DNA of 26,461 bases from Porphyromonadaceae bacterium UBA4259 (GCA_002396125.1 DGWL01000031.1:25069-51529); one strand, 5' to 3'; positions 13,898 through 23,825 are shown, numbered from the stretch's first letter. Numbers and translations: made by a program. Notes: generated by a model from the sequence alone, not told the origin.

Positions 13898-16800
13898 TTA
13901 AGGTTCCACTGTTGCCATCGAACCTGCGCTGTGGGCTGTCACTTGTGGAGCATACTGGCATTGAGCCGTGGCTATGCCCACGCTATACTTGCCAGGAGCT
14001 GTGACATAAACGTCGTAGCTAATCACGTGAGTGCCCTTGTCGAGACTTGTGAAGAACATGTTGGTCTCACTATCTTTAATCTCAAGATAGTAGTAGCTAT
14101 TGTCAGCATAACGGTAGCCCGAGAGCTTGTCGACGGGCTCGAAGCAAGCACCGCGCTCATCCTTGACGGTAACAAAGTCGAGATCCTTGGCATTCTTGAT
14201 AATAGTGCGCACCTGCACTTTATCACCCACCTTGAAGTTTTCCACCCGCTTGAGCGAGCCATCGGTGTTGTAAACGTAGAACTCCTTGTGAATCGACAGG
14301 TCGTAGACGCTCACCTCCTCAATCTTGTCCATCTTGGCACGGAACTGGCTGTAGACAGCTCCCCATGCAGGGCTTGAGCCATGGCGCTCGATGTTGAGCG
14401 TTGCCAGCGACGTTGCGGGAATCTCCTTGCGGCAGTAACCCAAATAGCTGTCAACACGGTCAAACTCCACAGGCTTGCCATCGATGGTGATGGTGGGAGC
14501 AGGATTTTGTTCAAGCCACTTGCTGCCGGTAGCAAGCAAAGCATAAACAGCATCGGCAGCCAGGCTGCTCGAGCCCCAGTCGTTGGTTTGCTTCATCAAT
14601 AGCATCCACTTGCGCACCTGGTCAATCTCTTGCTGACGTGGGTCAACCTCATTCATCGCCTCAAGAATGGTGGAAGTGACAGCCACCTTGTCGAGGTATC
14701 GCCATCCAGCCTGAACATTGTCCCAATACATGCCGGTCTCGGGCTTTGTGAGAGCAAACTGACGAATCGACTCAATTATGTCACACGCTACCTTGGAATA
14801 TCCATTGCGATTGAGCGTGATAGCATAGAACGCCTTGTTGCCAAGCGAAGTACCCTTCCAGTCCTTGGTCATAGCCTTGAGACAGTTCTTTATCATCGCC
14901 TGATTCTCGCCTCCCAGGGCCACTTCGGGGAACAGAGTGCGCACATAGACGTAGTCACTGAATCCGCTGTGATTTTTCTTGTTTACCTTGAGTTGTTCCT
15001 TGTAGAGGAGCAGGTATTCCTTGTCAAAATAGGCAAGTGCAGGCTTAATCATCGCGTTGAGGTCGGCATCATCCTTGAGATAACCCAAGTGATGCAGTTC
15101 ACCTATTATTTCAAGCACAGTCTCGGTGGTGTAGAGCGACGACTGGCAGCCAGGATAGCGATACCATGGAAAACCGCCATCACTCATCTGCAAGCGTTTC
15201 AGGGCCTCTACTATGCGCTTGTGCTCGGCGGCCATCAGTTTCTCGTCGAAGAGTTCGTTAAGGCGCGACATGCGCAGCGACTGGCGGTCGGCCTCACGCA
15301 CCCATGGCGAAGCCAGCAGAGTGCCAATCTTGAGGTCGCTGTTGCGAGCGAGCATCGACACCAGCGTTGAGTCTTGCTCGTTTTGCTTCCAGTAGTCGAC
15401 AGCCTCCTTGATGTTAGGGTGCGACTTGGCGACACCTTGTGCCAACGTTTCGGCAAATAGGCTGTGAACCAGCGATGTGGCAATGTTATAGTTATCGCTA
15501 AAGATGGTGGGTAAAGCCTGAACACAGTACCACACTGGGTTGTCGCAATATTCAAGCGTGACACGTGCATCGGCGGCAAAGTGCGGCATTTGAGTTGTAT
15601 AGGTCGAAGTAGCCGCATCGAGATAGAACGGCTTGGCTTCAATCACAGGCGAAATGGCTGGAAGCACAGGAATCATCACCTGCTCTCCATCGCCAAAATT
15701 ACCTGTTGCAGCCTTGACACGGAAGCCCACAAACGGAATTGTATCGGGGACATTCCAGTCAACCTTGAGAGTGCTGGTGCCACTGGCGGCAATGTGCTCG
15801 TTGAACGCTTTGCGCTCAATTACCTCACCCGTGCGAGGATTGAAGAGCTCAATGATAGCGTCGCAGTTGAGAGCAGCCTCGGTTGAGTTCTGCACACTTG
15901 CCGCAAGCTGAGCGATGTCGCCCTGACGCAAGAAGCGCGGTAGACTCGACTTCACCATCACCGGTTTGCTTGTGAGCACATTCCGCTCCAAGCGGTCGGT
16001 ATTGAGATCGTTATTGTAGGCTATAGCCTGAACAATCCATGTGGTGTTGAAATTGGGAGCATCAAACTCAAGCGAAACATTGCCCTTAGCATCGCTCACG
16101 AGCATTGGCCTCCACAGTGCCACTTTCACATCGGCCTCACGCACCTGCACCTCGGCAAGCTTCGCCTCGTCGACTGTGGGTGCTTGAGGAGCCTCTGTGA
16201 CTTGTCGGCCCATATCGTCGGCTTCCTCCATGAGTTCAACTGCCTCTGAGTCCTGAACTATCGCCATGTTGGAAACCCTCTTTGCCCTCATTGGCATGGC
16301 ATCATCGAGCATGGCTAGGCCACCACCCACCGCAGCCATGCCATAGGCCATGTACCTGCCAACAAAAATCGGCTCGTCATAGAGATTAAACTCCGGTAAC
16401 GAGAATAAGTTTGTTGACAGTCTCTTCTTGCTCCACGACGGGTTATTACCAAAACTGCCAGTGAGATAATTGCAGTTAAATGAGCACACTCTCTTGCTGT
16501 AGAGCGTCGGGGCAAAGTTCCATTTGTTAGAGCTGATGTCGCAGATTGCCTTGTCCATCATCTCGAGCAGCATAGCGCCAGGTTGAGGCTTGTCGTTCTC
16601 GTCGAGCAAAGTGAATGACCACCGCTCATTCTCGCCCGATAGAAGCTTGTCGCGGAAACTGTTAACCTTAATCTTGAGAGCCTTGGCCTTCACGTTACTA
16701 TTCATGCGCACGCTTTCCATGTGCACAACGCCACTGGCCGCGCTATAGAACTTGATATCCAGATATCCACCAGGCGTGCTTGGTAGAGCTATTGCAAAGT

Positions 16801-19453
16801 CGTTAATGCCCTTGTTGAGTTTTATCCAGCCATGCTTTTCCACCTTGTCGCGTGAAGAGGCGATATAATAGATGTGAGCAACATCCTTGTCACTGCCAAT
16901 AGTGATGTGAGCAACGTTGTTGTCGTCAACGCTGCGTCCATCTCCAGGCAGCCACAAGGGATTGTCTTTAACGGGGCTATCCTTCTCGCCCTTGCGATAC
17001 AGAAAGAAATGGCAGCTGGTCTTTCCCTCGGTATCGTCGCCCAGCACGTTAACTGTAACTCGGTATTGACCACTGGGCAAGCGAGTGAGGTCAATCACGG
17101 GGTTGTCGCTGTTGAAGTTGCCCGAAGCAACCACATTCTCATCCATGTCCTCAACCTTGTAGTAGCATTCGGCACTCTTCTCGTTCTCATCGGTGCTATT
17201 GAAGGTGAGAGGCAGTTTCACCGGTTTAACATTGTTGTGATCAAACTCCCCACTCAGCGACACACCACGACGGCCACCCACGATGAAGTTGTGTTTAGCC
17301 TCTTGGCTCTCGCCCGCCTCATTGGTACACTGGGCCTCAAGCACATAATTATAGTGCGAATACTTGTTTATGTTTTCCTCAAAGCCCGCTGCAGGGAACT
17401 CGATAGTGAACTCGCCTCGCTCGTTGGTAGTGACAACAGTGTCATTGATGCTAGTACCGCGAGAGGTCGACCAGCGCCACCACCAGCTCCACTCATTGCG
17501 GCAGAGATTAAGTTTTACCTGGGCATTGGGTACCGGCATGCCGCTATAGGTCTCAGCCTTGCCGGTAATCTTTACAGGCTGGTTGCAAGTGAACACCTGG
17601 CGGGCATCGGGGAATGAAACCATAAACGTGGGAGTTTTATACTCGCTCACGTTAACATCTTCCTGAGCCAAATGGTTGCGGAACTTCTCGCCTGTGTTGA
17701 GAACCAGCTTGAAGATACCATTCATGCGGTCGGTGGGTATCTTGAACTCGCCTTGAATGCGTCCAAAAGCATCGGTCTCAAGCTCAAGAGTGTCGATGCT
17801 CTTGTAGTTAGGGTCTTTAAATATCACTCTCACCATCTTGCCGTCGAGCGGTCGCATCACCTCGGTGGTGATAGTGTGAATCACAGCAATAAACTTCAAC
17901 GTCTCGCCAGGGCGATAGATGTTGAGGTCGGTAAAGAGTCGGGCAGTCACATTGCTATCAGCATCACGGCTGACATAGGGGTATACAACCAGCGAAGGGC
18001 CGTAAACATCTTTTCCTTCACGTGCTGTAACATAATAGCTACTGGAAGTCAACTTCTTGTTCTTAAATATTTCATAGCCCGCATCAGGACCTGTGACTAC
18101 AGTCCATTTCTCCTTGTTCTTGCGTTCTCCGTTGTCAATATCAAGATTTACACCACTGAGCGGTGCGCCGCTACGACTGTCAACTGTGAATACCTTATCG
18201 GGGTAATCGACACCGGCGGCACTGAACATGGTGATGTCGTGAACCACAACAGCACTTCCCAGGCGCACATTCTTATCGATTATCTCGGTGCCTTCGCTAT
18301 TGGTAAACGCGGCAGCAATAAAATATTTTCCATAGGGCAATGACGGCACCTTGAATTTAGAGGTCTGATAGAACGGTACCACTCCCGGGCAGTGCAACTT
18401 GTGGGTACGCACTAATTCCAAATCCTCGATACCATATTCGGTTTGGCTGTTCCTCTCTATCTTGCGCAACAAAGCATCGGGGAAGCGATAGATGCGCGCC
18501 TCAACGTCGTTCACATTGGCAAAACGCACGTCGAGTTCAATCGAGTCGGTACTGCTAATGTGGCTTGGTGCATAAAGTGTCACACGCTGTTGCTCAATGC
18601 CGTAAATCTTATTCTTAACCTCAGGAGTGTAATAAGATTTAGGGTAGCGTGCAACATAGTCCTTTAGGTCGGCGTAATAGCTATTGCCATAGCACTTGAG
18701 CAGGAAAAGCGCACTATGCTCGCTGTCCTTCCATTTCTTGTAGAAGTTAAAGGGCGAGTCGATAATATCGAGCTCATCATCGTTTTCCACAACAGCATAC
18801 ATCCACTCGGGTGTACCTTCTTGGCAGGAATTGACCCAACGGCGCGATATCTCTTTGGCAACATCATCATTTACGAGCTCCTTGCTGTGAACACACAGGG
18901 CTTGAAACAAAGTGGGCACATAGATGGTGCCCATTTCATTGCCGTCGACAAAGAGTTTGCCATAATTGGTCACAGGGCATTGCTTGAGAGCCTCCTCATC
19001 GGCAAGAGCAGCTCGGACAAGCTCATTGATTTTGCTTGCGAATTGCGCATTGCTCCACTCGGTGTAATCGGCAGGCAGAGCCTCGCCCTCGGCACTCTGG
19101 CGACGGCTTTCTCCATAGGCAAAGTAGTATTGATGAAATACCACTGCTTCAAGATAGTTAAGCAATGCCTTGTAGTCGGGCCTGCGCTCAACTTTTTTCA
19201 CATCTTCGATTTGTCGCACGATAGTGTCCATGCTCTCACGCGACACCCGCCCCTTTGCGATAGAATAGCGCACCAGTGCATCGACCATGAGCTGTCCATC
19301 TCCATTTTTTTGGGCTTTCTTGAGTTGAACTAGGGCATCTTTACTCACCCGTTGCGGGTAATCAAAGTCGGGCTCATCATTTGATTGAGCTGTGAATGAG
19401 AAGAATCCCATTACAGTGAGAATTAGAATTAGTTTTGATAGAATGTTACTCAT
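13898..19453 (-). CDS. large alpha-2-macroglobulin-family protein without thioester
   Basis: The 1851-residue exported protein (signal peptide near 1-24, ending FTAQS) has the bacterial A2M architecture. It starts with an N-terminal helical region. An MG2 domain follows from about 295 (ITLYAPSHISS-like strand onwards, read as VTLYAPSHISSTDSIELDVR). Further macroglobulin domains carry NIYRPGETLKFIAVIHT near 510 and EYKTPTFMVSFPD near 605. The A2M domain is near 1110 (LWRPMLVSDAKGNVSLEFD), then a helical toroid from about 1300, and a C-terminal receptor-like domain from about 1725. Where family members with a reactive bond have CxEQ, this protein reads SDNYNIATSLVHSLFAETLA, so the covalent protease trap is absent. 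A methionine-rich charged linker at about 1040-1100 lies where a bait region would be. A structural or protease-binding role in the periplasm is inferred. Confidence 0.9.
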   Translation of the reverse strand: MSNILSKLILILTVMGFFSFTAQSNDEPDFDYPQRVSKDALVQLKKAQKNGDGQLMVDALVRYSIAKGRVSRESMDTIVRQIEDVKKVERRPDYKALLNYLEAVVFHQYYFAYGESRRQSAEGEALPADYTEWSNAQFASKINELVRAALADEEALKQCPVTNYGKLFVDGNEMGTIYVPTLFQALCVHSKELVNDDVAKEISRRWVNSCQEGTPEWMYAVVENDDELDIIDSPFNFYKKWKDSEHSALFLLKCYGNSYYADLKDYVARYPKSYYTPEVKNKIYGIEQQRVTLYAPSHISSTDSIELDVRFANVNDVEARIYRFPDALLRKIERNSQTEYGIEDLELVRTHKLHCPGVVPFYQTSKFKVPSLPYGKYFIAAAFTNSEGTEIIDKNVRLGSAVVVHDITMFSAAGVDYPDKVFTVDSRSGAPLSGVNLDIDNGERKNKEKWTVVTGPDAGYEIFKNKKLTSSSYYVTAREGKDVYGPSLVVYPYVSRDADSNVTARLFTDLNIYRPGETLKFIAVIHTITTEVMRPLDGKMVRVIFKDPNYKSIDTLELETDAFGRIQGEFKIPTDRMNGIFKLVLNTGEKFRNHLAQEDVNVSEYKTPTFMVSFPDARQVFTCNQPVKITGKAETYSGMPVPNAQVKLNLCRNEWSWWWRWSTSRGTSINDTVVTTNERGEFTIEFPAAGFEENINKYSHYNYVLEAQCTNEAGESQEAKHNFIVGGRRGVSLSGEFDHNNVKPVKLPLTFNSTDENEKSAECYYKVEDMDENVVASGNFNSDNPVIDLTRLPSGQYRVTVNVLGDDTEGKTSCHFFLYRKGEKDSPVKDNPLWLPGDGRSVDDNNVAHITIGSDKDVAHIYYIASSRDKVEKHGWIKLNKGINDFAIALPSTPGGYLDIKFYSAASGVVHMESVRMNSNVKAKALKIKVNSFRDKLLSGENERWSFTLLDENDKPQPGAMLLEMMDKAICDISSNKWNFAPTLYSKRVCSFNCNYLTGSFGNNPSWSKKRLSTNLFSLPEFNLYDEPIFVGRYMAYGMAAVGGGLAMLDDAMPMRAKRVSNMAIVQDSEAVELMEEADDMGRQVTEAPQAPTVDEAKLAEVQVREADVKVALWRPMLVSDAKGNVSLEFDAPNFNTTWIVQAIAYNNDLNTDRLERNVLTSKPVMVKSSLPRFLRQGDIAQLAASVQNSTEAALNCDAIIELFNPRTGEVIERKAFNEHIAASGTSTLKVDWNVPDTIPFVGFRVKAATGNFGDGEQVMIPVLPAISPVIEAKPFYLDAATSTYTTQMPHFAADARVTLEYCDNPVWYCVQALPTIFSDNYNIATSLVHSLFAETLAQGVAKSHPNIKEAVDYWKQNEQDSTLVSMLARNSDLKIGTLLASPWVREADRQSLRMSRLNELFDEKLMAAEHKRIVEALKRLQMSDGGFPWYRYPGCQSSLYTTETVLEIIGELHHLGYLKDDADLNAMIKPALAYFDKEYLLLYKEQLKVNKKNHSGFSDYVYVRTLFPEVALGGENQAMIKNCLKAMTKDWKGTSLGNKAFYAITLNRNGYSKVACDIIESIRQFALTKPETGMYWDNVQAGWRYLDKVAVTSTILEAMNEVDPRQQEIDQVRKWMLLMKQTNDWGSSSLAADAVYALLATGSKWLEQNPAPTITIDGKPVEFDRVDSYLGYCRKEIPATSLATLNIERHGSSPAWGAVYSQFRAKMDKIEEVSVYDLSIHKEFYVYNTDGSLKRVENFKVGDKVQVRTIIKNAKDLDFVTVKDERGACFEPVDKLSGYRYADNSYYYLEIKDSETNMFFTSLDKGTHVISYDVYVTAPGKYSVGIATAQCQYAPQVTAHSAGSMATVEP

Positions 19454-19577
19454 ATTTTTTTAGTATTTATTAATTTGCACATTAAATTATACAGATTTTA
19501 TATATTAATAACGTTAATGGCAGCATATTATTACATATTTATATGACTATATATAATAATAAAAGTTTAAAGTTGAA

Positions 19578-19609
19578 TTTGCTTGATAGAATATTAAATA
19601 TTATCTTTG
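19578..19609 (+). promoter_or_regulatory. predicted promoter for esterase-acyltransferase pair
   Basis: TTTG at 19578-19581, a 20-base spacer and TATCTTTG at 19602-19609 match the consensus exactly. The predicted leader is about 26 bases to the ATG at 19641. Confidence 0.7.
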
Positions 19610-19640
19610 CTTGATAATAACAAAATACCCTTATTTAAAA

Positions 19641-20936
19641 ATGAAACGATTTTTCTTTATTGCAGTTCTAACACTTGTGGCTGGCATGATTTCATGGGCA
19701 CAATCATCGAGTCATCAGTACGTTACAGTTGTGGCCGAGCCCGACCATGACGACTGGACCTATCGCACCGGTGAGAAAGTGAACTTCACAGCCTATGCCA
19801 TCAAGGAGAATGTGCGCATGAAAGGCACCGAGATAACCTACAGCTATGGCCCCGACAAACTTGACGCTGTGGCCACTGCCACTGTGAAAACAGGCAACGA
19901 CGGCACGGCTCACTTCAGCATCCCCGGCGCCAAAGAGCCAGGCTTCACCAGCGTGAGAATGAAGGTCACACTCGACGGACGCACCTATAGTTCAATGACC
20001 AACGTCGCCTTCGACCCGTTGAAGATACAGCCCACGACAACCATGCCTGCCGACTTCCAGCAATTCTGGAGCAATGCCGTGTCGAAAGCTGCACAAGTGC
20101 CCATGACACCGCAGTTGCGCCACAGCGAGAAGGAGAGCAACGACCGTGTTGACGTGTACTATCTGCGCCTGCAATCCTACCGCAAGGGGAACTATGTGTA
20201 CGGTGTGCTCACTGTGCCAAAGACACCCGGCCGCAAACCTGCCATCCTGCGCTTGCCCGGCGCGGCAGTAAGGTCGTTTCACGGCCCTAACGAACTTGCC
20301 TACGAAGGCTTTGTGGTACTCGAGATTGGCGTGCATGGTATTCCCGTTGACCAGGATGTCGAGATTTATCGCCAACTCGAAGAGGGTGCGCTAGCCGGCT
20401 ACACCACCATTGGAATCGACAACCGTGACACTTATTATTACAAGCGCTCTATTCTGGGCTGCGTGCGAGCCATTGATTACCTGTGCACTCGCGATGATGT
20501 AGACTCCACACGCATCGCCACCTATGGCGGCAGCCAGGGAGGAATGCTCTCTATCATGACTGCGGCATTGAGCCCCAAGGTGAGTGCTTTGTTTTCCTAT
20601 TTCCCCGCCTTCTGCGAACTTACGGGTTATTACCATGGTCGCGGGGGAGGCTGGCCTCACCTGTTCCGTAATCCCAATGAACCCAACCTACAAGCGCGCA
20701 TGGAAGTGTCGCGCTACTACGACACAGTCAACTTCGCCCGCCTGCTGCGCGTGCCGGGGTTCTATGCCTGGGGTTATAACGACCCCGCATGCTGCCCCAC
20801 GTCGACCTATAGCGCCTATAATGTGATCACCGCCCCCAAGCAACTGCAGGTGGGCCGCGACACAGGCCATTGGCTCTACCCATGGCAAGTTGCCAATGCC
20901 CTGCAATGGCTCAAAAACCAGTTCCACATGGAATAA
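19641..20936 (+). CDS. secreted acetyl xylan esterase-like (AXE1/CE7 type) alpha/beta hydrolase
   Basis: I use the ATG at 19641, not the TTG ten codons upstream, because it begins the signal peptide MKRFFFIAVLTLVAGMISWA. The 431-residue protein has an N-terminal beta-domain (about 25-125, with DDWTYRTGEKVNFTAYAIKE) and an alpha/beta hydrolase domain. Catalytic triad candidates are Ser298 in YGGSQGGM, Asp381 in WGYNDPACCP, and His410 in RDTGHWLYP, the spacing and motifs of AXE1/cephalosporin C deacetylase enzymes. Family members remove O-acetyl groups from xylan or small acetylated oligosaccharides. It leads an apparent two-gene unit with a membrane acyltransferase 26 bases downstream. Substrate is not shown by the sequence; a general carboxyl esterase remains possible. 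Confidence 0.85.
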   Translation: MKRFFFIAVLTLVAGMISWAQSSSHQYVTVVAEPDHDDWTYRTGEKVNFTAYAIKENVRMKGTEITYSYGPDKLDAVATATVKTGNDGTAHFSIPGAKEPGFTSVRMKVTLDGRTYSSMTNVAFDPLKIQPTTTMPADFQQFWSNAVSKAAQVPMTPQLRHSEKESNDRVDVYYLRLQSYRKGNYVYGVLTVPKTPGRKPAILRLPGAAVRSFHGPNELAYEGFVVLEIGVHGIPVDQDVEIYRQLEEGALAGYTTIGIDNRDTYYYKRSILGCVRAIDYLCTRDDVDSTRIATYGGSQGGMLSIMTAALSPKVSALFSYFPAFCELTGYYHGRGGGWPHLFRNPNEPNLQARMEVSRYYDTVNFARLLRVPGFYAWGYNDPACCPTSTYSAYNVITAPKQLQVGRDTGHWLYPWQVANALQWLKNQFHME

Positions 20937-20962
20937 AGACGACATCTTAATTCGCCCAAATA

Positions 20963-22078
20963 ATGCCGCCCGCACACAATTCAGTTTATTACAAAGCCGT
21001 GAGCTCACTGCGCACCATCGCTGTGCTCATTGTTGTGCTCAATCACTTTTGGCTGCCGGCATTTTATGGCAAGAACGACTACCTCTCGGCTGTGATGGTG
21101 GGCTTCTGCTTCTTCTACAGCGGTTTCATGATTGCCATGCATCATGGGTTTGACCCCTATAGTCCACATGAGCACAAGTCATTTCTCTACAGCCGCTTGA
21201 CAAAGCTATATCCGCTTCACGTGTTCTCGCTGGCTGCATGTGTAATTACTCTGCTATTGCTGGGACAAGGCATTAGTCCATGGCTTGTGATTGGTCACCT
21301 GTCGTTGCTGCAGAGTTTTGTGCCCATGCAGGCAATCTACTTTGGCCACAACCCCATCTCATGGTTTGTGAGTAGCATAATGTTCCTCTACGTTATGGCG
21401 CCATTCCTCATCAACCTGTTGCGACGCATGGCGTTGAGATGGCAAATAATTCTAGTGGTAGCAGCGGCGGCACTGCAGTTTGCCATAAGCGCCTTGACCC
21501 ACGCCGACCAACTAGGCACCTATTTCCTCTACATCTTTCCTCCTATGCGCATGCTCGACTTCGCATGGGGAATCGTATTCTTCAACATCACCCAATCGTC
21601 AGGATGGAAACAAGTAGTGAACGCGTGCACAGGTGCAGTTAAGTCACACATTCTTGAAACATTCGCACTAGCGCTATTCTTTTTGTTCTACTTAATTGGC
21701 GACAGGTATCTCAACATGTTGTGCTATCGTGGTTTCAGCATTATGGCGCTGGCCATTGTCAGCATTTTTGCCGCACTTATTGCCACCAACGGTTGCGAGG
21801 GATGGCTCAGCAAGCCGCTCAACACAGCTCCCATGCAGTGGCTCAACAGCATGGCAATGGAACTGTTCTTGCTTCAACACGCATCGGTCTACACGGTTGA
21901 GCTGATTTTTAACACAATCCTTCCCACCGATATTGCCTACCACACCTGGCCCCTACCGCTGGCAATGACTGTGCAAATGGCAATGCTTGTGCTATTTGCT
22001 TGGCTCACCAAGAAATATATTACCACCCCTGTCACACGCTACCTGCTGGCACGAAACCCATTTGTCAAGTCGAGATAG
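20963..22078 (+). CDS. acyltransferase-3 family integral membrane protein
   Basis: The 371-residue protein has about ten hydrophobic segments. The first, SLRTIAVLIVVLNHFWLPAF, carries the arginine-X10-histidine arrangement of acyltransferase-3 (OafA/NodX-like) proteins. Such proteins move acyl groups, usually acetyl or succinyl, across the inner membrane onto surface sugars, exopolysaccharide or antibiotics. No SGNH or other extra domain is fused. The gene starts 26 bases after the esterase stop and no terminator lies between, so a single transcript is likely. One enzyme would add acyl groups and the other remove them, but whether they share a glycan is only inference. The nearest downstream gene, dnaB, has its own promoter. 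Confidence 0.88.
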   Translation: MPPAHNSVYYKAVSSLRTIAVLIVVLNHFWLPAFYGKNDYLSAVMVGFCFFYSGFMIAMHHGFDPYSPHEHKSFLYSRLTKLYPLHVFSLAACVITLLLLGQGISPWLVIGHLSLLQSFVPMQAIYFGHNPISWFVSSIMFLYVMAPFLINLLRRMALRWQIILVVAAAALQFAISALTHADQLGTYFLYIFPPMRMLDFAWGIVFFNITQSSGWKQVVNACTGAVKSHILETFALALFFLFYLIGDRYLNMLCYRGFSIMALAIVSIFAALIATNGCEGWLSKPLNTAPMQWLNSMAMELFLLQHASVYTVELIFNTILPTDIAYHTWPLPLAMTVQMAMLVLFAWLTKKYITTPVTRYLLARNPFVKSR

Positions 22079-22128
22079 AATGATGCCGCTGTGTTAACAT
22101 CTTGTTAATAAAACGAGACGCACATTAT

Positions 22129-22160
22129 TTTGCTTGTCACAATGCAAATGATTATCTTTG
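22129..22160 (+). promoter_or_regulatory. predicted promoter for dnaB
   Basis: TTTG at 22129-22132, a 20-base spacer and TATCTTTG at 22153-22160 match the Bacteroidota consensus. The leader to the ATG at 22193 would be about 27 bases. Confidence 0.7.
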
Positions 22161-22192
22161 CAATCGCTAATTAAAAAACACAGGCAAGACTC

Positions 22193-23800
22193 ATGGAATT
22201 TGAAACAGGACGAAACTCTAAAAACCGCAACTATAACAGGCGCAAGCCACAGCACGAGAGCGAGATTGTGAGCGAGTTGGGAAAGACCCAACCACAAGAC
22301 CTCGCCATCGAGGAAGCTGTGCTTGGAGCGCTGATGCTTGAAAAGGATGCTTACTCGGTAGTGAGCGACATCCTCAAGCCCGAGTGCTTCTACGACCACG
22401 CCAATCAGCTGATATTCAACGCTATTGTATCGCTTGGTGTGAAACAGCGCCCAATCGACATGCTCACCGTGACCGAGCAGTTGCGAGTCGACGGCAACCT
22501 GGAAGATGCCGGTGGTCCATTGCGCATCTCGGAGCTAACGAGCCGTGTGTCGAGTGCCGCCAACATCGAGTATCACGCACGCATTGTGGCTCAGAAATAT
22601 CTTGCGCGCGAACTCATCAGTTTCAGTTCCAACATCTCCACGCTAGCCTTTGATGACTCTATCGACGTCTATGATCTCATGCAGGAGGCCGAGGGACAGT
22701 TATTTGAGCTTTCTAAGAACACCCTCAAGCGCGATGTGGTGCAAATCGACCCCATTATCAACCAAGCAATCAACAAGATTCAAGAGGCCAGTAACCGAGA
22801 GAGCGGCCTCAGCGGCTTGGCAACAGGCTACAAAGAGCTCGATAAAGTGACATCGGGATGGCAAAATAGCGACCTTATTATCATAGCTGCCCGTCCTGCC
22901 ATGGGCAAGACAGCGCTAGTACTCTCGATGGCAAAGAACATGGCAGTCGACTACAACACTCCCATCGCCGTGTTCTCACTTGAGATGTCAAACATCCAGC
23001 TCGTTAACCGCCTCATCAGTAACGTGTGTGAAATTCGTGGTGAGCAAATCAAGAGCGGACAATTGAGCCAGCACGAGTGGGACGTGCTCATGTCGAGAGT
23101 GAAGCAACTTTACACAGCGCCAATCTACGTCGACGACACCCCCTCGCTATCAATCTTCGAGCTCCGCACCAAGGCACGCAGGCTAGTGCGAGAGCATGGA
23201 GTAAAAATAATCATTATCGACTACCTCCAGCTCATGAATGCAACCGGCATGAAATTTGGCAGCCGCGAGCAAGAGGTGAGCACAATCTCACGCTCACTCA
23301 AGCAGCTGGCCAAGGAGCTCGACATACCCATCATTGCCCTCTCCCAGCTTAACCGCAGCGTGGAGCAGCGTGGCGACGACAAGCGTGGCAAGAGACCACA
23401 GCTTAGCGACTTGCGCGAGAGTGGTGCCATTGAGCAGGATGCCGACATTGTGTGCTTCATTCACCGCCCCGAGTATTACACCCACTCGTCCGAGGACAGC
23501 GAGGGCAACGACATTCGTGGTCTGGCCGAGTTCATCATCGCCAAGCACCGCAGTGGCTCGGTGGGCACGGTGAAAATGAAATTCGTGGCACAATACGCAC
23601 GGTTTGACAATTGGGACGACAATCAGCTATCGTCGCCCAACGGACCACAGGAACAAGTGTATGAATCACGCATGAATCGTGAGGTAGCCGACTCTCTCTC
23701 AGCACAACCGGTGGCACCTCCACCCTCGGCCGACGACATTCCTCCCATTCAAAATGTCGACTTCCTGCGCGACAGCAACGAGGAGCCCATCCCATTTTAG
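22193..23800 (+). CDS. dnaB: replicative DNA helicase
   Basis: The 535-residue protein is DnaB. The N-terminal helical domain starts near PQDLAIEEAVLGALML (about 34-49) and binds primase in this family. The RecA-like motor domain has Walker A as AARPAMGKTALVLSMA near residue 230, VFSLEMSNIQLVNRL as motif H1a, IIIIDYLQLM as Walker B, and SQLNRSVEQR and SDLRESGAIEQDADIV as motifs H3/H4. It unwinds DNA at the fork as a hexameric ring. The first 30 residues are basic and low in conservation (SKNRNYNRRKPQH). There is no intein. The C-terminal tail is proline-rich and acidic, ending SNEEPIPF. It has its own promoter and a bidirectional terminator after it. Confidence 0.98.
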   Translation: MEFETGRNSKNRNYNRRKPQHESEIVSELGKTQPQDLAIEEAVLGALMLEKDAYSVVSDILKPECFYDHANQLIFNAIVSLGVKQRPIDMLTVTEQLRVDGNLEDAGGPLRISELTSRVSSAANIEYHARIVAQKYLARELISFSSNISTLAFDDSIDVYDLMQEAEGQLFELSKNTLKRDVVQIDPIINQAINKIQEASNRESGLSGLATGYKELDKVTSGWQNSDLIIIAARPAMGKTALVLSMAKNMAVDYNTPIAVFSLEMSNIQLVNRLISNVCEIRGEQIKSGQLSQHEWDVLMSRVKQLYTAPIYVDDTPSLSIFELRTKARRLVREHGVKIIIIDYLQLMNATGMKFGSREQEVSTISRSLKQLAKELDIPIIALSQLNRSVEQRGDDKRGKRPQLSDLRESGAIEQDADIVCFIHRPEYYTHSSEDSEGNDIRGLAEFIIAKHRSGSVGTVKMKFVAQYARFDNWDDNQLSSPNGPQEQVYESRMNREVADSLSAQPVAPPPSADDIPPIQNVDFLRDSNEEPIPF

Positions 23801-23825
23801 CCCAAACTTTTTATAACTGACCATA

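Noticed and set aside
14630..15370. 246-codon plus-strand frame, and similar ones at 16874-17617, 17672-18343 and 18716-19333
   Set aside because: All antisense to the single uninterrupted 1851-residue A2M gene; they reflect codon bias.
22094..22108. TTAACA-TCT-TGTTAA palindrome before dnaB
   Set aside because: Only a six-base AT-rich stem with no T tail; too weak to call a terminator or operator.
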